Below are positions 60,630 to 64,000 of a DNA stretch of 64,000 bases, piece after piece; positions within the stretch are counted from its first letter, which is position 1, and the number at the start of each line of letters is the position of its first letter. The notes under the pieces were generated by a model. That model was not told the origin of the DNA. It saw nothing but the letters and a program-made list of their open reading frames with translations, and did not search any database. The stretch spans positions 372,001 to 436,000 of the forward strand of contig NW_025935717.1 in assembly GCF_000764305.2 (NCBI RefSeq). The letters run 5' to 3'. Made by a program: the position numbers and the translations under genes. Source of the stretch: Hyalella azteca. Lineage: Eukaryota; Arthropoda; Malacostraca; Amphipoda; Hyalellidae.

Positions 60630-63540
60630 TAAGGCAGCAAATTTTAATAATTTAAACAACGTAAAGTCGCAATTGCGATGAAATTCGGGGAGTGCAGAGA
60701 CAAGACGATATAGTCGATAGAATTTCGAGAAATTTATAAATGTATTCATCAAATCGTTACCTCCAAATCTAGTCAACCTAAACTTTGCATCCAATCATTT
60801 GATTAATAATTTAGAACCATAATAATGCTAATATTGGAAAGACCTAATCCAAACCACTTTGAGCATTGGGCTATGATTTAAATTTTAGTTTATTATGAAA
60901 AGAAATATGAAGCTTTGTTATTCTCAAATAACATAACAAAATAATGATCCTATTTACATTTTTATAATAATAATAATTTAATATCCTGATACGATAAGCA
61001 AGTGCCACCGACAGTTCCAATATATTTAATTATAATTATATATATAAATATATAATTTATTATATAGTAAATATGAATTATACAAAATAAGAATTATAAA
61101 TTACATAAATTAAGTGCCATGCTTCCAACATACAATTATTAAAAAATTAGTAGTAGATGACAGAATTTGCTTCTTTGTACACTTGCAACTAATGACAAGA
61201 GAATTTTTTTTCTCTGACAATAAATGAAATTTTTCTCTGGTCATTGAAAAATGTATTAAAGATTCTAGCTTATCCTTGGACAATACACCAACAATTGATA
61301 TGTTTGGTTAAAAAAGGTGAGTGCGCAAATTTATTTTTTTTTCAGGAGGAATGCCATGTGTCCTGTAATATCGGTTGTGTGTTGAGAGCTCAGATCTTCT
61401 GACAAATGCAGATCATATCGGGCAATTGGATGCCCATGTCATATCTGGTCAGGGATCTATGGTCTATATCAAACAGGCCATCTGATCGAGCCTTGATAAT
61501 ATGAACTAGATAAAGCTACTGTCCAAGAGCCTAGATAACTTAAATGGTCGTCGGACAAGATCAAATTGAAGGCTGAATTACACAACGTGATCGACCGGCC
61601 TTGCCTCTGGTGACGGTAAAATTGAAGCGTACAGAAGAAAAGTCTATAATGAAATTCTTTTGCAAGTCGAACAAAGCGTAGGGCGCTACCGAGTGTGCAA
61701 TTCAACTGGGCCTCTAACGGCAGTTTTGCAACACGCGTGAGGTATGCGACATTGTCTCTGTTGCTAGTGAACAATTCCCTGCTCAGCCTTGTATTTCTGT
61801 ATATTTTAAGAAAGTCTGAATTTGTCGTGACCCAGCATCGGGTTCGTGCGTGATAACCGTGATTAGTTAACGGTTTTATTCTGAGGATCATTTGAGTAGA
61901 GTGAATCAATTTTTTCTTCAATTATTTTTAACAGGATTTGGATTTTTCATTTAACTCCCAACAGAAACCTATGACTTCTTTCCTCAATTTGTGCATAAAT
62001 TATCGATAGTTTCTGTAGGACAAGGTCAAGGATTATTGCAATGCATATTATAATAATCATGAAATGAAGTAGGTCTGTATAAGTAGTAAGTTCTAGAGTT
62101 AATAATCATGAATTAATTATTTGCGATAAATCGTTAGAGATTTTTCCTAAACGCAACAAGCGAAATTAAAAATCTCTCATTTTTCATGACGAAAGTGGAA
62201 GAGGCTTTCGCTCACGTGCATGCGTGAGCATCCTCAGATTTTTGTTTCATGTCACCGTGATCGAAAGAAGAAAAATCGTTCGGTCACACTTTCGCAATTG
62301 TGAGACGTGTTCGTAGATCTAAGTTACGTCCAGCGTAACATATACGCATTGGATGACGCGTACGAGTTACAGATAAGTGAAAGTGAAGGGAGATCGTGTG
62401 GAGGGATCTTACATAATAATCGTCTGTGTGATGGGAAATTGCCGAATCTTCGAGATTAGTGTAAAAAAGGGCCGTGTCTCCGGGAACTTGGAAAAGATTA
62501 GTGAAGAATAAATTATTTTGTTTTCCGGTACAATTTTGTCCTGTGACGGTAGAGTGCTTTCATTTTCAAATAGAAATTTTTGTCGTGTTTTAACAATTAC
62601 GAAGATATAGAATGGATTAAGCAAAAAGTGAGAAAATAGCTTAAGGAAAATTTATCTTGTTTTCAATCATAATTATTAATTTGTTTTATCAAATGACTAA
62701 GATTTAGAATGGATCAAGTAAACATTAATGTCTGATTGATGAGTAAGGAACCTTTTTGTAACACATTTCGCTATTTGAAGGTATTTATGCACATAGATTA
62801 CTGAGTAAGAAATATTAATAAATCAATTCGTCTAAAATAGACATTCATAATAAAAAATGAAGTAATAAAGAACAGACATTAAACCTAAATATACGGCTAC
62901 CGTACGATTAACAACAATCGAAATATCAGAAGATATCTTGATATTTTAAGAAAGGATTTGAAATTTTCTACATGGCACTAGCTAATTCATTTCATTTAGA
63001 TCAATTAAAACTCATGAGAAGTTGATCCATTGTGGTCGAGTTGAGAAAACTGTTATTTCAACTCAACCTGTGTTTTTTCCTAAAACTCAGGACAATTTTG
63101 TCGCACAAATCTACATATAAATTGTACACAAAAATGGTATCATGGGTGCGTTACACGATCTGACTTTTGCATCATTTCAGGCATAATAATGCTAAGCCTA
63201 TCAAGGTAATTAGCCTTTGTCTAGTTTTATGCTTCGGTGCATCGCATTAATGTTGTCTCGGTCATGTTATATAACGGATGCAATACCCAAGAGACCGGGG
63301 CCGCTAATTGCTGCATGGGTCCAACAAATAAAAATTTCCATAATGTTGGCTTTCAGAGCGATCATGTCTGTAGGAATCTAAATGAAATTTCATAATTGAT
63401 ACATGTAGGGCCTAATTAGGGCATTTAAATGTATATAGTTTACAGTTGTTTCGACAAACTTATGCAAAGGTTGGCTCAATCTACGCATCAAACGTTGCCT
63501 CGAACTATTGATATCCAAACGATGGCTTCATGTTAACAAA
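60630..63540. other. Spacer, no gene seen
   Basis: AT-rich with a (TA)-rich part at about 61020-61130. About 62200-62400 is CpG-richer (ACGCATTGGATGACGCGTAC) and could be regulatory. No recognisable coding sequence. Confidence 0.4.
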
Positions 63541-63621
63541 CTCCAATCATCGCTTGTTTCAGCTCTGCAATCATCTAAACTGGATGCTAATCATCAACAA
63601 GTTGTACTAATCATCATAACT

Positions 63622-63659
63622 CTAACTCTAATCATCAACAAGTTGATGATTAGAGTTAG
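63622..63659. repeat. Perfect 18-bp inverted repeat
   Basis: CTAACTCTAATCATCAAC, two spacer bases, then its exact reverse complement. It sits inside a cluster of short direct repeats of CTCTAATCATCAACAAGTTG (about 63590-63735). Confidence 0.9.
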
Positions 63660-63915
63660 TTCTAGAGTTAGTTAGTTCTTAGAGTTAGTTCTCTCATAAC
63701 TCTAATCATCAACAAGTTGTAATACTCTAATCAGCTGCATACTGCAACATTGCAACATTAAAGTTTGCATGTAGCCTTTTACATGTTGTATCCCTCCAGT
63801 CATGTTGAAACATTAATCATTTGCAAACTGCCGCCCTCGAATCATTTGCATGTCGTAGCACTCAGAGGCTCTAAAACATTCATTACTCACAGAACCTAAA
63901 TATTTAATCGCTTTT

Positions 63916-63969
63916 ACCTTCCATGTGTCGTGGCTCGTGGGCTTGCATCATGAAATTTAAATATGTTTG
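63916..63969 (-). CDS. Possible exon of a neighbouring gene
   Basis: On minus, an acceptor-like CTCACAG near the window edge is followed by IPQTYLNFMMQAHEPRHME and a GTAAAAG donor-like site. Short and unsupported beyond this; it may be chance. Confidence 0.2.
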
Positions 63970-64000
63970 TGGAATTCTGTGAGTAGTCTTTAATTTCTAC

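Overview
The window is AT-rich nuclear DNA from an arthropod, most likely an insect. It has long spliced genes with GT-AG introns, TATA plus TCAGT/TCATTC initiator promoters, a decayed Tc1/mariner element, a non-LTR retrotransposon fragment and an unusual number of minisatellites. The order cannot be fixed from sequence alone. There are no bacterial features.

Three large multi-exon genes can be built by joining open exons whose splice phases agree. Gene C (minus, about 7966 down to 210) encodes about 1053 aa: signal peptide, a Phe/Gly/Ser-rich part, a four-cysteine motif, and a very long Gln/His/Pro-rich tail. Gene A (plus, 33031 to 44982) encodes about 837 aa: signal peptide, Lys/His/Gly-rich exons, an Asp/His/Lys/Gly/Trp repeat domain, and a Pro/Asp/Ser-rich tail. 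Gene B (minus, about 59386 down to 49449) encodes about 936 aa with the same plan. A and B share exon lengths (144 then 153 nt), the GFKN exon start, a DDHKGHH peptide and a final FDxFGDF motif, so they are tail-to-tail paralogues. A and C share a QDVG(V/I)...EY...LP.AS segment after the signal peptide. All three look like secreted low-complexity structural proteins of cuticle or extracellular-matrix type. Lys and His could serve in quinone cross-linking or metal binding; that is inference.

The most unusual element is an about 2 kb Lys/Arg/Ser-rich open exon (38586-40640) inside an intron of gene A. It is in phase with the upstream exons and would give an alternative 919-aa protein with a highly basic C-terminus instead of the Asp/His tail. 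B has no counterpart. In all three genes, minisatellite units carry near-copies of the neighbouring 3' splice site.

Layout: 1-8 kb gene C; 8-15.4 kb spacer or 5' intron of C with 32-, 26- and 15-bp arrays and a good minus-strand core promoter at 15.33 kb; 15.4-32.7 kb spacer with many arrays, a 760-bp mariner deletion derivative (24385-25144) and a non-LTR fragment (about 27195-26560); 32.8-45.3 kb gene A with its promoter; 45.3-49.3 kb spacer with a CTAG-rich array; 49.3-59.4 kb gene B, with a potential Z-DNA array in an intron; 59.4-64 kb spacer with a 43-bp array and a perfect inverted repeat. No rRNA, CRISPR or convincing tRNA gene was seen. Exon models are read by eye and need transcript data.
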